From: Copromyces sp. CBS 386.78
Taxonomy: Eukaryota > Ascomycota > Sordariomycetes > Sordariales > Sordariaceae
Direction: 5' to 3'
Assembly: GCA_030685235.1 (NCBI GenBank)
Contig: MU839081.1
Span: forward strand, 62,001-126,000
Length of the DNA stretch: 64,000 bases
Below the pieces are notes generated by a model. That model saw only the letters and a program-made list of their open reading frames with translations, made no database searches and had not been told where the DNA came from. Numbering within the stretch: position 1 is the stretch's first letter; each line of letters starts with the position of its first letter. Below are positions 20,929 to 31,818 of the stretch, piece after piece. The translations under genes and the position numbers were made by a program.

Positions 20929-22308
20929 ATGAAGCGGCTTGCAGCTCCGTTCACGGGACCTTCGACCTTGAAACGGGCACGAATAGGATCACCAGCCAGC
21001 GATGACAGCGGCGAGACCCAAAGAGCCGACTGGCCCGCCAAAATGGAGGAGATCGAAGCGGCGAGACGATTTATCCTTGAGTGGTCCGATCCCAAATCGC
21101 ACTCAGAATTGTTTGAACAGCTGCTGATCCTTAGTAGTGCTACCGCAAAAACCAAAACGCTCATTGTTCCTGACAAGGACGCGGATGGACTCGCCTCTGG
21201 CTCAATACTTCAACAGACCCTTGTTCTTCTTGGCCTGCCCTCAAGTCTTATCACCACTCATCTCGTCCAAAGAGGGAATAACATCCACGACCCTTCGGAG
21301 CGCGCAGCCATGGCAGACTTGTCTCCATCCTACGTCTTCGTCCTGGACCAAGGCTCGCGGCGCTCCTTGCCTGTTGTCGATATCCCGAACCACAGAGCCC
21401 TCATAATCGACCATCACCAGGCTGCCGAGGATGAGTTCCCGTCTGGCTCTCAGCATGTCACTGCCTGCAATTCCCCCCCTGTAGCCACATCTGCCCTACT
21501 AACCTACCTCATATGCCATCCTCTTCACCCTGCCATCGAAGAACAGTGCGCGTGGCTGGCCGTTCTTGGCACGCACGGCGATTTGGGTACAAACTTCAAG
21601 TGGCAACCGCCCTTCCCGGATATGGGTAACGTTCTGAAGCGGTACACACGCAAGAGGCTCAATGATGCCGTCTCTCTCATCAACGCACCGCGACGCACAG
21701 CAGCATACAACGTCCCTGCCGCATGGGAGGCACTTACACAGGCTACTGGCCCGGCCGATCTGCTCGCTAACAAGGCGCTCTGGGCGGCGAGGGCAGAGGT
21801 CAACGCCGAAGTGGAACGGTGCACACACGTCCCGCCAAAGTTTTCGACCGACGGACGCGTGGCGGTCTTGAGGATGAAGAGCAAGGCACAGGTGCACCCG
21901 GTCATTGCGACAAGGTGGGCGGGACATTTGAAGAGTGCTAAGCTTGAGGTGGTGATGGCTGCTAATGATGGGTATCTGGAAGGCAAAGTGAACTTTTCGT
22001 GCAGGGTGGCCAAGTGTGCAAGGGAAAGGCGTGGCGGAAGGGGGGCGGTGAACATTATTGAGCTATTAAACGGCATCGTAGAAGTGGCCGAGGATCCCAG
22101 TCTGAAGGAGAGGCTTGGAGAGTCTTTTGCGAGAGGACATAAGGAGGCTAGCGGGGGCGTCGTGCCAACGAAGGAATTCGAGGAGATGATGGCATTGATG
22201 GGGGTTGGTGCGGGAAGTAGGAAGAAGCTGGATCCAGTGACACCGGTTAAGAAGGAAAACACCATCACTAATTACTTCATCAAGAACGGTGGTTCTCAAA
22301 GACACTGA
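20929..22308 (+). CDS. RecJ-like DHH-family phosphoesterase with C-terminal PCNA-box-like motif
   Basis: An uninterrupted frame of 459 residues. DHH superfamily motifs are in order: DKDADG (82-87), VLDQG (around D140), LIIDHHQ (DHH 161-163) and GTHGDLG (D218). A C-terminal half follows resembling a DHHA1-type substrate domain. These acidic and His residues bind two metal ions in RecJ nucleases, GdpP and polyphosphatases. The RecJ/Cdc45-like branch fits best, because the protein has no membrane or PAS domain. The basic start (MKRLAAPF...LKRARIG) could be nuclear. Near the C-terminus ENTITNYF (443-450) fits the PCNA-interacting consensus except for Glu in place of Gln. A nuclear single-strand nuclease or nucleotidase is the inferred role. 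Convergent with the GMC gene, whose stop lies only 126 bases away. Confidence 0.88.
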   Translation: MKRLAAPFTGPSTLKRARIGSPASDDSGETQRADWPAKMEEIEAARRFILEWSDPKSHSELFEQLLILSSATAKTKTLIVPDKDADGLASGSILQQTLVLLGLPSSLITTHLVQRGNNIHDPSERAAMADLSPSYVFVLDQGSRRSLPVVDIPNHRALIIDHHQAAEDEFPSGSQHVTACNSPPVATSALLTYLICHPLHPAIEEQCAWLAVLGTHGDLGTNFKWQPPFPDMGNVLKRYTRKRLNDAVSLINAPRRTAAYNVPAAWEALTQATGPADLLANKALWAARAEVNAEVERCTHVPPKFSTDGRVAVLRMKSKAQVHPVIATRWAGHLKSAKLEVVMAANDGYLEGKVNFSCRVAKCARERRGGRGAVNIIELLNGIVEVAEDPSLKERLGESFARGHKEASGGVVPTKEFEEMMALMGVGAGSRKKLDPVTPVKKENTITNYFIKNGGSQRH

Positions 22309-22434
22309 TGAGGTCCTGGTGACCCGTGGCAGGTGCCAACATTTGTCGATATGCAAATTTAGAATCTATGTACAGCATCTGAAAACATTACAGCTCAAAC
22401 GACGGGCCGAATTAGGAAGTGAACCATCCCCTTA

Positions 22435-24637
22435 TTACCGCTTGTACTCTGCCAGCTTATACTCCCTCTTGATAGAATCCGCAAGCTAATTCAGAATCCA
22501 GGTTAGCATCAAGACTTGGATAATGGGCAAAACACAGATAGAGCAACTCACTCTTTCGCCGGAGGCATACATAGTCGCTGTGGGAGCACCCGAAATCTGG
22601 AACGGCCAATAGCTGATGTCGGCCACCCTCAAGCCCTTCACTCCATACACCTTCTGTTCGCTGGAGACGACACCCCCAAGCGCGCGGGGCATCATAGCCG
22701 CCGTGCAGCACTGATGGGCGTTTGAGGGATCAATAGCTCCACGGAAGGCCGAGGCTAGCTCACTATCCGCAGTGATGTGCTCCCCAAAGGGTGCCGCCTC
22801 AGCAACCCCCAGTGCTGCCATATCTGGAGCAGTCATCAACTCTCTGTTCTTACGGAACAGCGCAGTGAGGACCTCAATGTCAGCCGGGTCGGTAACGGCA
22901 CGGTAGTCCACCAACGGATTCTCAAGGGGGTTAGTCGAGTTAATAGTCACGGCGCCGCGGCTGAGAGGCTTGTTCAGATAAATGGTCACGCCATCGGCCG
23001 TGTTCCAGTGGAGCGAGCCAATACCGGCCTTTCCAGAATCGAACTGCTCCAGGATGAGCTTTCGTTGGACAGTGTAACCGGCCAGGACGCTCGCATCAAC
23101 CCCCGAAGAGAGCGAATAGGGAGCGGCAGCAGCGCGGGCGTTCGAGACAATCTTCTTGTACGAGGAGGTCGTTTGCGAGAGGCTCATCATGGCAATGTTG
23201 GTGCTGAGCGTGCTCACGATGGTGTAGGCACCCTGCTTCTTGGAATCATAGAGCGCACGTTGTTCGGCAGCGTAGGTGGCGTTGTTGGCAATGGAGCCAG
23301 AGTTGGGAAAGAGGTTGTTGCTTGCGGTATAAGGGACCTTGAGGGTCAGTTGGTCTTGCAAGTTGGATCCAACACCGGGGAGGTCAACAACGACGGGGAT
23401 CTCGTGCTTCTGGAGAAGGTTCTTGGAGCCAATGCCAGACAGTTGGAGGATCTTGGGCGTGTTGAGGGCACCGGCAGCCAAGATGACTTCCTTGGCGGCG
23501 TAGGCGGTTGCGGCCTTTCCGCCAGCCGTGGGCAAGTACTCAACACCAACTGCCGTGGTGCCGCGGAAGATGACTTTGGATACCATGTTCGACGGGAGGA
23601 TATGGTAGTTAGGCCGCGAGTCTTTGACCCGGTCATAATGGTTTCTCTTGGAGTGACTTCGGGTCCTGGTGCTAGCATCGACAGCATGGGGGAACCAATA
23701 GATGCCAAGGTTGTCACCACCGTTGGGGTCCTTGATTGCAGGAAGCCCGACAGACTTGGCAGCATTCCACCAGTTTGCTATCATGATCCCCGTCAGCACT
23801 GTCCGATCTTGCGCTCTCCAGGCCAAAGTTACTTACCGCTTCCAGGATAATAGTAGTTGGGATATGTGTACTGCACAGGCCCGCCGTTGCCTCGGACGGA
23901 CTCATCCCATGAGATATTGGCCGCCTTAGCAAAGCTAGGGTCGGGACGGGTGAAGTTCTCGCTCTTTAGGAAGAAAGGCAGAAACGAGTTCCAGCTCAAC
24001 CCCGGGTTACCAATGGCTCCCCATTTATTATAATCGTCGGCCTTGCCTCTGTTTGTTAGTCAGCAAGCTGATGATGGTCACGCAAAAAATAAAAAAATAA
24101 ATAAAAAATAAAAAAAAATATAAAAAAAATTATAAAAAGAAGGTTTGAAGGTACAAACCTCACAAAGACCATGGCATTGATGGTGCTACCACCGCCGACC
24201 ACCTGGGCAATGGGTGTAAAGACGGAACGGTTGTTGAGGCCCTCCTGAGGCGTTGTCATCAAGTTAGGCCAGAAGTACAGAAAAGGAGCATATGAACCGG
24301 GAACCAAGATGCCATCCTCTCCTTGGTCCAGAGGGCCGGCGTCAATGACAAGAACGGACACTAGCAGCGTGGTTACCATGCACGGACTTGTGTTGTTGTT
24401 TGAGCGGTACAACTCACCATTAGGGTCTTCTGTCAGCCGATCGGCAAGCGTAAGTCCTGCGATACCGCCACCGGCAATGACAAAGGTGTAGTTGCAAATG
24501 GCGGCAGACCAGCTGTCTACTACAGTCGCATGCCGCGGCACCCGCACCGGGGTTGCGTCGATGAGAGATGGGCAAGCAACCAAGAGTGAAACCAGGAGGG
24601 CCCCGAAGGACTTCCCGAGCAGGTCTTTACCAAACAT
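22435..24637 (-). CDS. Secreted GMC-family (glucose-methanol-choline) oxidoreductase
   Basis: Five exons on the minus strand, 24637-24418, 24360-24159, 24048-23837, 23777-22552 and 22485-22435, give 636 residues with all phases consistent. A signal peptide (MFGKDLLGKSFGALLVSLLVACPSL) precedes the FAD-binding AGGGIAGLTLADRL and VLVIDAGP. Further GMC signatures are GGSTINAMVFVRGKADDY, AAGALNTPKILQLSGIG and DLPGVGSNLQDQ. Family members oxidise alcohols or sugars, passing electrons to O2 or quinones; the substrate is not predictable here. At the active site, NAHQCCTAAM supplies the first catalytic His. The second position, usually His or Asn in a segment like ISGHPTAT, reads ISGAPTAT. That may define a subfamily with altered chemistry. 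Intron 2 (110 nt) is longer than its neighbours because of an A/T-rich insert. Confidence 0.92.
24085..24145. repeat. A/T-rich low-complexity insert inside GMC intron 2
   Basis: About 60 bases of nearly pure A and T on the plus strand, expanding the 110-nt intron. Splice sites and the CTGAC-type branch region remain intact. Confidence 0.7.
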
Positions 24638-25874
24638 GTTGTTCGTTTATTCTTTGAGTCTGGGGGAAGTTCCGAGTGAAGACCGCAGGCGTCATGCTGT
24701 CACCGGAGCTCGGGAAGCAGTCTCGCTCTTATACATCGCCAGCCATTGACCGATTTCTCTTAAGGAGATTAAAGCCACAATTGAACCGGGGATGAAGTCG
24801 CAGTAAGGAATCTCCCGAGCTAGGTAGCTTTATTGCAACAGAGGCCAAAGCTGAAGATATGCCGTCCTACTGAATGGTCCCCTCAGAGCTGGCGGACGGG
24901 GTTGCCGCAAGGGTGGCGTGTGCTGTGTAGGTAGCATTGCATAAAAGGCACCACACAACTCTGGTCTTAGCCTCGCTCAGTCGCCCCAGCAAGGGAGTTC
25001 CTTCCGCGGTTCCCATATCGAGGGCTAACCCCTTTGGGAGGCTCTGGGATGGGTGAGATTTCCTCAGACTTATGTAGTCCTGCCGGTGGAGGTTACAGTT
25101 TTCAACAACATGTGGTCCGGAGAAGAGCGACCAACTAGGTAGGAACGGAACCGACAGGCTCGTTCCTGCCGCCGATCCACAATCTTCAACCCTATACTAT
25201 GTATGGGAAAGCCTTGTGGATACACGGGCGGTGCGATTTTGAAGCTGATTCCTTCCCCAGAAGTAGAGAATCTTGAGAGGAATTCCTTTACCAACAGGCC
25301 GGGCTATGACACCAGGGAGATAGAATCTCATCTTCATGACTGAGCCGTGTCTAGAACTCTAGAGATTCTCTTGGGGCGATGAGGACTGTACGTACTCCTG
25401 AGTCTTTCATTAGACATCCACAGAAGTCGACAAAGGCTTTTAAGAGCTTGAGTCTGACAAGCTGTTCCGAACTTTCGGTATATAAACTTATAGCTGATTA
25501 GGAAACTGACAACTTCGTCAACTTCCCATGTGATCATCTGAAATGTCCAAACAGTTGCAGTAGACGCAATTGATCCTTCAGGCTTGGCACAAAAGGTCTC
25601 GATTTATGGGAATGATGGCATGATTCGTGAGACCTCTGATATTCGACCACCTGGGTCAGGAAGTAAAACAGTCGCAAGTGCACTATTCTTACAGACTTCT
25701 GCTTGGCAGGCCAGAAAAAAATCAAAAAAAAAATCAAGACATCACTGCAACAATTGACCGCCTCCAACCCGCCCACAAAACACTTTCCCTTGCCAGCGCA
25801 AACCACCCGGGCCCTCAACATCATTTCTCTTACACAAGACACTAGCGCCTTCTCACTCTCCTATCCACAATCAT
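24638..25874. other. Intergenic region upstream of the GMC gene
   Basis: Promoter of the minus-strand GMC gene and 3' flank of the Asn-rich gene. Short frames show no domain, so no gene is called. Confidence 0.55.
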
Positions 25875-26734
25875 TTACCTTGTCCAAGTCTCCCAAGAAC
25901 TCTTATCCTTCCTAAACAGATTAATACAAACCCACAACGCCACCAACAAAAGCGGCAACGCAACGATCCAAATCATCGCCGTCCTCATCCTCATAATAGC
26001 TCCCCTTCTCCTCTCCCATCTGCTCCTCCTCCCGTTTCCGCCCGAATCGCTCTCCTCTTCGTCCCTTTGCTGCCCTCCCTCACGGTCAGGACGGTCACTG
26101 TAGGCGTGATCGACCCGCTGGGTTCGCGAGAACTGATTCCCGGACTCGTTTCCCTCGTCATACTCCTCGTCTTCGTCATCGTCGGAAAAGGGATGGTACT
26201 GTGGGACGCCGTCGGTTGAGTCACGGTAGGTGCCGTAGAAGGGGGGATGGTTCAGGTTGAGGGCTGGGAGGGACTCGTAATGGAGATGCTGGTCGGGGTT
26301 AGGGGCTGGTGCTGTGGGGCAGGGACGTGTGGCCACGGGAGCGTCTTGGTCGAGGGCATCATTCTGCTTGTTGTTATCGTTGCCGTTGTTGCCACCGTTG
26401 TCATTGCTGCTGTCGTTGTTGTCGGAGGTGTCATTATTGTTGTGGCCGATGGTAGCGTTGGCATCTTGCGTGGCGTTGTTTGACTCTGGCTGGTGAGATG
26501 AAGAGGCCATTGCGTGAGAAGTCTACGAGTTGTGGTTAGTGTACCCAGCACGTGAGAAGTCCAAAGAAATTAATGTTGTACACCGTGCTCAGTTAAGCTT
26601 ACACTTAAAAGCGGTTCGTGCGATGCCCAAGTGTCAGCGTGAACAGAGGACGCATTGGATGGAGAAGAGCTGGACGAGCTGGACGAGCTAGAGCTCGAGC
26701 TCGGCCTTGAATTGGTGATTTCTGGAACCTCCAT
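25875..26734 (-). CDS. Asn/Ser-rich protein with one C-terminal membrane span, function unknown
   Basis: Exons 26734-26603 and 26522-25875 give 259 residues. The intron has a GTAAGC donor and a TAG acceptor and keeps the frame. Exon 1 encodes MEVPEITNSRP, a run of about 12 Ser, then ADTWASHEPLLS. Exon 2 begins with an Asn/Asp-rich stretch. It continues through HYESLPALNLNHPPFYGTYRDSTDGVPQYHPFSDDDEDEEYDEG and an Arg-rich patch. It ends with one hydrophobic span (MIWIVALPLLLVALWVCINLF) and a short basic tail. The layout suits a tail-anchored or single-pass membrane protein with a disordered acidic cytosolic part. The exon-2 Met alone gives a 211-residue version. I do not recognise a family. Confidence 0.68.
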
Positions 26735-27853
26735 ACCATGTATTCAACGCGGGTCGACGGATCGTGATCTTGTTTCCTTCAACTAGAAGTGGTCAGAAAG
26801 AGTCAATGAGCCATTTTCACGACTTGAAGCCGTAGAACCTGGACGCAAGGGCTGTTAGTTCGAGCAAATAATACAAAGGCATACCGTCTAGGCCATAACC
26901 TAACTTGGTCATATTAGGAAATCATACATGAATGGACGGCACTTTGACTGGAGGCCGGGGGTATGGAAGCTCTGTATATGTAAGAAAATGAGTGGCGAGT
27001 CCTCAAGTCTAACAGCATCACTATCTCTCCCGGGGATGCGACATTGGTCGGGTGGGAACGGAAATTCGTCATGCCATAGCTGAGACCTTTGGTCTGGATA
27101 TGCTGGTCTGACAAGTTTCACCAACCAAAGGAAAATGTGAACAGGAATGGGCGATAGGAGATACAAGAACGGCGAAACGTGGAATAGACTACATGACAAG
27201 AGACAGCTACTGGTTGCGATGCTGTGTCACCAAATGGGACTGGATGCAACCAAGCACAACGTTGAGAGCACACAAGTAGCCGTCTAGACTATTTGCTACC
27301 TTCATGGGCTCCACCTGCACCCAACATGCTATGTAAAGCTATTTCATCTTTTGCTACTGCAGCAGATCCGGCCACCCACACAACACTTGCTTGATGCATG
27401 ATGCAGCCATAGCACTATCAACATGCATGAGAAGGTCGGTCTGGATTGGAGCAATACTACTCGGACCTCCAGACACTTGGCAGGTCGTTTTGACGGGATG
27501 ATGGATGGGATTCCAGCTTGGATATACCACTGGGTAATAGGTCTATGAGGGTAGCGAGGCATCCCTTGAGCCGTGGTATACGACCTGTAAGAATCTTCCC
27601 AACTCTGCCAGAAGAGAATGATTATGCGATAAGCGAAAGCAGCCGTGGATATTGAGGAGATTAGCAGCCTCACGATCGAAACACCATGGAGAGGACTACC
27701 GGCTTTGTATATGTGCCGTATGCCTTTGAGCAATCTTCGACACTTGGCGCTTATCACAACAGCCGTTTCGAATGAACTGAGTTGTTTTCTTTGCGCCAAG
27801 TCCTTTCTATGGTGTCTCTGCCTGTCGGATATATGCTCGCCCACGTCGCTTCG
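26735..27853. other. 1.1-kb intergenic region without a supported gene
   Basis: Lies between the 5' end of the Asn-rich gene and the 3' end of the hydrolase gene. The longest frame (minus, about 166 codons) has random-looking composition and no homology I can recognise. Confidence 0.55.
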
Positions 27854-29660
27854 CTAATTTGCTTCTGGTACTGTTGGAAGCTTGTTCAAATGCGGCATTC
27901 CTTGTCTCACAAGATCCTGTATCGGACGTGGAGTTGGACTATCAGGGCTGCAAGTGATTTCCACAATTCGCCGTTCACTTAGAGTGGTTTGACCAGTCCG
28001 CTGGATAGGTTTGTTGTGAGGCGTGGAGGGTACAGCGGCAACACCTCGCGCAACCTGAATGTTCCTGACGACTGAGGAATGAGGAGTGGATACGCTGGGG
28101 GTAATGTAACTGTTCGTGGCTCGAACGTCGACATTGATTGAAGTATGAGGGTCGATCGTGCTAGGCTGAGATGTGTTGGTTTGTACCTTTTTACTTGGTC
28201 TTTGACTTGAGTTTGCTATGGTGCCAACTGGTTTTAATTCAGCTTCTGCTGGTCTCTTCCTGATCGGGCACGCCTTTCCAGATGGGGGAATTGCGGACTG
28301 TCCGTGTTCGCCGGATGCGCTGGTAGCCTGGAAAGGAGAGGGCGGAGATAGAAGAGGCTGTACTTTCGGGACAGCTGCTTCGTTATGCAACCATTTGAGC
28401 ACGTGGTTGGCCACATCGTTGCTGTTTTTCTCTAGGAAGCAAATGTGTCCATTTCCACGAATTCCGTGCTCCTCGAGTCTGTGGTGCTTGACGGTTGTCC
28501 CGGCCTGGCGAAGAAAATGTACCGTTGCCCAGTCCGAGAGACGGTGGAAGCTCGCTTCCGTTGTTACCACGAGTTGGGGGATTCCCACCAGGTTCGTGAG
28601 CTTCCGGGGCTCTGGCCTGGATTCGGTATGATTTCCAACAGGCACCCCAGCAAGGTCTTGTTCGAAGCAGAATTTGCCTTGTCGGCCCCTTTCGAAGAAC
28701 TTGGTGACTGGGATGGGCTCAAAAGCTGGATATGTACCGCCAAACAGCTCCTCGAAGGACTCTGGTGCTGCAACCGGTGGGTCGAACTGCATCGGTATAT
28801 CCGCCAGGCCGTATGGACGCACGCCAGCAGCTCTTGTGAATTTGCTCGTCGGCCTCAATTCTCCATTTTTGTTCTGAAGGGCAGAGCCAAACGGAGGCCC
28901 GAGTGGCTCGACTGCAACGATGGCATGGACGAGGTCAGGGGCCACATCGGCTGCCAGCCAGGCAACGTTGGCGCCACTACCATGGCCGATAAGAATAGCC
29001 GGACGCATCAGAAATCGCAATAGGCTCTCGACAGCCTCTTGAGCGGCTGTCTGGCGCTCGTGGGCATCCATATACATGGGAACTAGTTGGTTGGAGTATT
29101 GATCAAAGATGGGATCGCCCCGGATGCCGCTCTGGGTTTCATCTCCGCTATTAGCCTGAGGATGTCTAGCCATGGTCTTTATTACCACATCTGGAGCGAG
29201 ACTTACTCCTGGCCACTGCGTGTGCTTCTTTGCCACCAGCCACTCTGGATCATTGGCTTTACTGCTAGCCGTGTATAGGTTCTCGATGGTCTGAGGGGTG
29301 ATGACTTTCACTCGTTCGTAATAATCCGAGGCACCGGACCGGCCTTGGAATGGCAGTTGCGGAGCATAGACTCGATGACCGCGCTCGGCGAAGAAAACAG
29401 CCCAGCCCGGCTGACTATCGGGCTTTGTGAGCCACATCTGTCGAGAAATCACACCTGGTTAGCCTAATAAAACAGAATGGCTGGGGAAACAGGTTCCTTA
29501 CCGATCCAGTATGATAGTCTCCGTGAAGGAGGATTATGGGCATGAGACCTTTGTGGTTGACAGTGGGCACCAGCTTTTCGACGCGCATCTGGCCTATGGA
29601 AAACGCGACTCGCTCGCAAGTGGCAGCTGTAGGCGGCGCTTCTTGGTGAGGTTGTGCCAT
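27854..29660 (-). CDS. Alpha/beta hydrolase with long disordered C-terminal extension
   Basis: Exons 29660-29502 and 29437-27854 give 580 residues. Splicing joins ILLHGDYHTGS to MWLTKPDSQPGWAVFF, rebuilding the HG-containing oxyanion loop. The start is the Met of MAQPHQEAP; an upstream GTG is unlikely. The fold is recognisable from RGHRVYAPQLPFQGRS, the nucleophile elbow GHGSGA (Ser within ILIGHGSGANVAWLA) and a catalytic His in RGNGHICFLE. It resembles fungal alpha/beta-hydrolase esterases of unknown substrate. The hydrolase domain ends near residue 400. The last 170 or so residues are Ser/Pro/Thr-rich, with basic clusters (IRKRPAEAEL, RPSKKV) that look like nuclear-localisation sequence. 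No signal peptide is present. The tail is unusual for a small-molecule esterase. Confidence 0.85.
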
Positions 29661-30117
29661 TTCCAGGGAACAAGGGCATGCACGTGTCACGGAATGGTGG
29701 GCCTAACAGACGAACGCAAGCGGTAGTGGTGAATTTGTTCGGTGGTGAGGGAGGGTAAAGAACGAGATTTGATGGAGGAAGTGGTCGGTGTGAGAAGTAA
29801 GGTAGGCACCGAGATGGAGAAATCGAACGCGGTTGGAGCGTCAGGCCACTAAATGACGAATGCTATACAGCTTGTCAAGACCAGGTAGAATAGAAGCAAA
29901 GACTGAAACCAAAGGTACGTAGAGACCAAAAGTAGGGGAAGAAAAGGAGGAAAGCAAAGTGAAAGCATGTTCACACAAGAGTACCTACTCTCGACCCCGT
30001 TCCTTCTCGGCTACAGCATATCCAAGACAAATAAACATTTCCTATTTGCGCCTGACTCCGTCAACACCTTGCATCATTTCCAAAGTCCCCAGATACGGTC
30101 GCTTCCATTGCCAGTAA
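29661..30117. other. Spacer between the hydrolase and chitinase genes
   Basis: Hydrolase promoter and chitinase 3' flank. No gene is recognised. Confidence 0.6.
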
Positions 30118-31380
30118 TCATAGCTCATCCTTCTCATCAGTAACATGTCCCTTTAGCTTCGCCAAACCCTCGTTCAGGGCGGCCAGGTGCTCGTAGTCGG
30201 GGGCATCTTCGCCCAGGCCCCATGCAAAAACGCCTCCCAGCCGGCGCTTCTCCATGATTTTGGGGAACTTTTGCTTGATGGCATCCGGGGTATCGAAGGT
30301 CCACCACAGTGCCTCGGTAGGGTCCCAGTAATAGTAGCCTCCTTGCTCATCATCGTAGACTCCCTGGGTGAGAGCCCTTTCGAAGGAGGCACGGAGATGT
30401 TTTGGCACGTCGTCATGCCAGGAAAAGGCACCCGAGCGACCGAGATCGGCTCCCGATACAGGATCCTCCATCTCGACGGTGGGGCAGCCAATGGGTGAGG
30501 TTTGTGCGCAGGCATCTTGTTCGGTCTTGAAGTATTTGACGTAAAAGGCAAAGCCGAGGTTCAGCTTCTGGGGGGCGGCACCGGCGGCCACGTAGGCATC
30601 GACGGCCCTCAGGCTCAACTCGACACCGGTGTGGTGGTTGGTGACGGTGTCGCGACGGTTCATCATGTCGTAGGTCATGACGTTGAGAAAGTCGACATGG
30701 CGCATGATGCGGGGGACGGTCTCGCGGGTGAAGGCCAGCATGTCGCGGTCTAGACCGGGAACGGCGGCCGAGATGACCTTGTCGGGACCCAGAGCGGCAC
30801 GCAGTTCCTGGAGCAGGATGGGGTAGGCGGCGATCTCCCAGTGCTTGTCCGAGTTGGGGATCTGCTTGTAGTCTTGACCGTTGCCGCCGGGGTACTCCCA
30901 GTCGATATCGACACCGTCAGCGCCAGTAGCCTCGACCATTTTGGCCACATTCTCGGCGAACAGAGTGCGCGTTTCGTCGTTGAGGGCGGCCACGGAGAAG
31001 CCAATGGTGTCTCCCCAGCCGCCAATGGCGATCAAGACCTTTGTGTCTTTGGGGAAGCGGGGGCGGACATGGTCGACGGTGGTGAACAGAGGCCATTCTC
31101 GGTTCAGAGGATCGTTGAAGATGCGGGGGCTCATGAAGGCGAGGGCAACATGGGTAACATGGTCGAGCTGGTCGATTTGGGGCGCCACCGGGTGCTGGCT
31201 GCGATTGCGAGAAGGAGTTAGAATAAATAGTCATGCAGCGGTCGAGTGACGATGAATTGTAACATACCCAGTCAGGTACATGATGGAACGAAGAGGGCGG
31301 CTTGTGGCGGCCATGGCACTGGAGCCCATCATGGCCAGCATCACGGCGCCCAAGACCAGTGGAAGCTTGAGGGAAACCAT
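30118..31380 (-). CDS. GH18 chitinase-like glycosidase with N-terminal signal and C-terminal KDEL
   Basis: Exons 31380-31268 and 31198-30118 give 397 residues. The splice joins MYLTG to QHPVAPQIDQ in frame. A signal peptide (MVSLKLPLVLGAVMLAMMGSSAMA) precedes a GH18 TIM barrel. The catalytic DxxDxDxE motif is DGVDIDWE (132-139, Glu139 the acid), after KVLIAIGGWG. Later strands give VMTYDMMN and GVFAWGLGED. GH18 enzymes cleave beta-1,4-linked GlcNAc by substrate-assisted catalysis. The protein ends TDEKDEL, so it carries a canonical ER-retrieval signal where a cell-wall chitinase would be secreted. It may act on N-glycans or chitin oligomers in the ER; this is inference. Divergent promoter shared with the JIP5 gene. 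Confidence 0.93.
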
Positions 31381-31818
31381 GTATGTCAATGTGCTATGTG
31401 GTGGCCGGTGAATACTAAGGTAGGTAGGTTGCAAAGATGGAAGGAAAGAGTTGCACGAGTGGGTGTGTAGAGGCAAAAGAGAATTCCATTTAGGTAGGTA
31501 GAGATACCTTTAGAGGTATGGTAGTGCAGTGCAGGTCTGGTGGATGTGGTGACGACATTGCATCCATAACAGTGGCTGCTGCAGCTGTTAGTGCTACCCC
31601 CAAAGGTACTTACTTGTGCCTGGCCCTGGCATAAGCGTTTAGGAACTTGCCTGCACGGACCTTGCTAGCTCCGTCAGGGACCTTGATGGTCGCTGTGGGC
31701 GCTAAACCCGGACTGGGCAAGATTGAGAAGAGCGACAAATTCATACATTTGTGGTGTGATTGCACCGGGCAATCTGACCTACAACAACAACAAAACACCA
31801 GCAACAAAGAAACACGCC
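31381..31818. promoter_or_regulatory. Divergent promoter of chitinase and JIP5 genes
   Basis: About 440 bases between two divergent starts. AGGTAGGT and ACAACAACAA short repeats are present; no defined operator is recognised. Confidence 0.5.

Noticed and set aside
27344..27844. Minus-strand frame of 166 codons just after the hydrolase stop
   Set aside because: Separated from the hydrolase by a stop, no recognisable domain, and no splice option to attach it convincingly.
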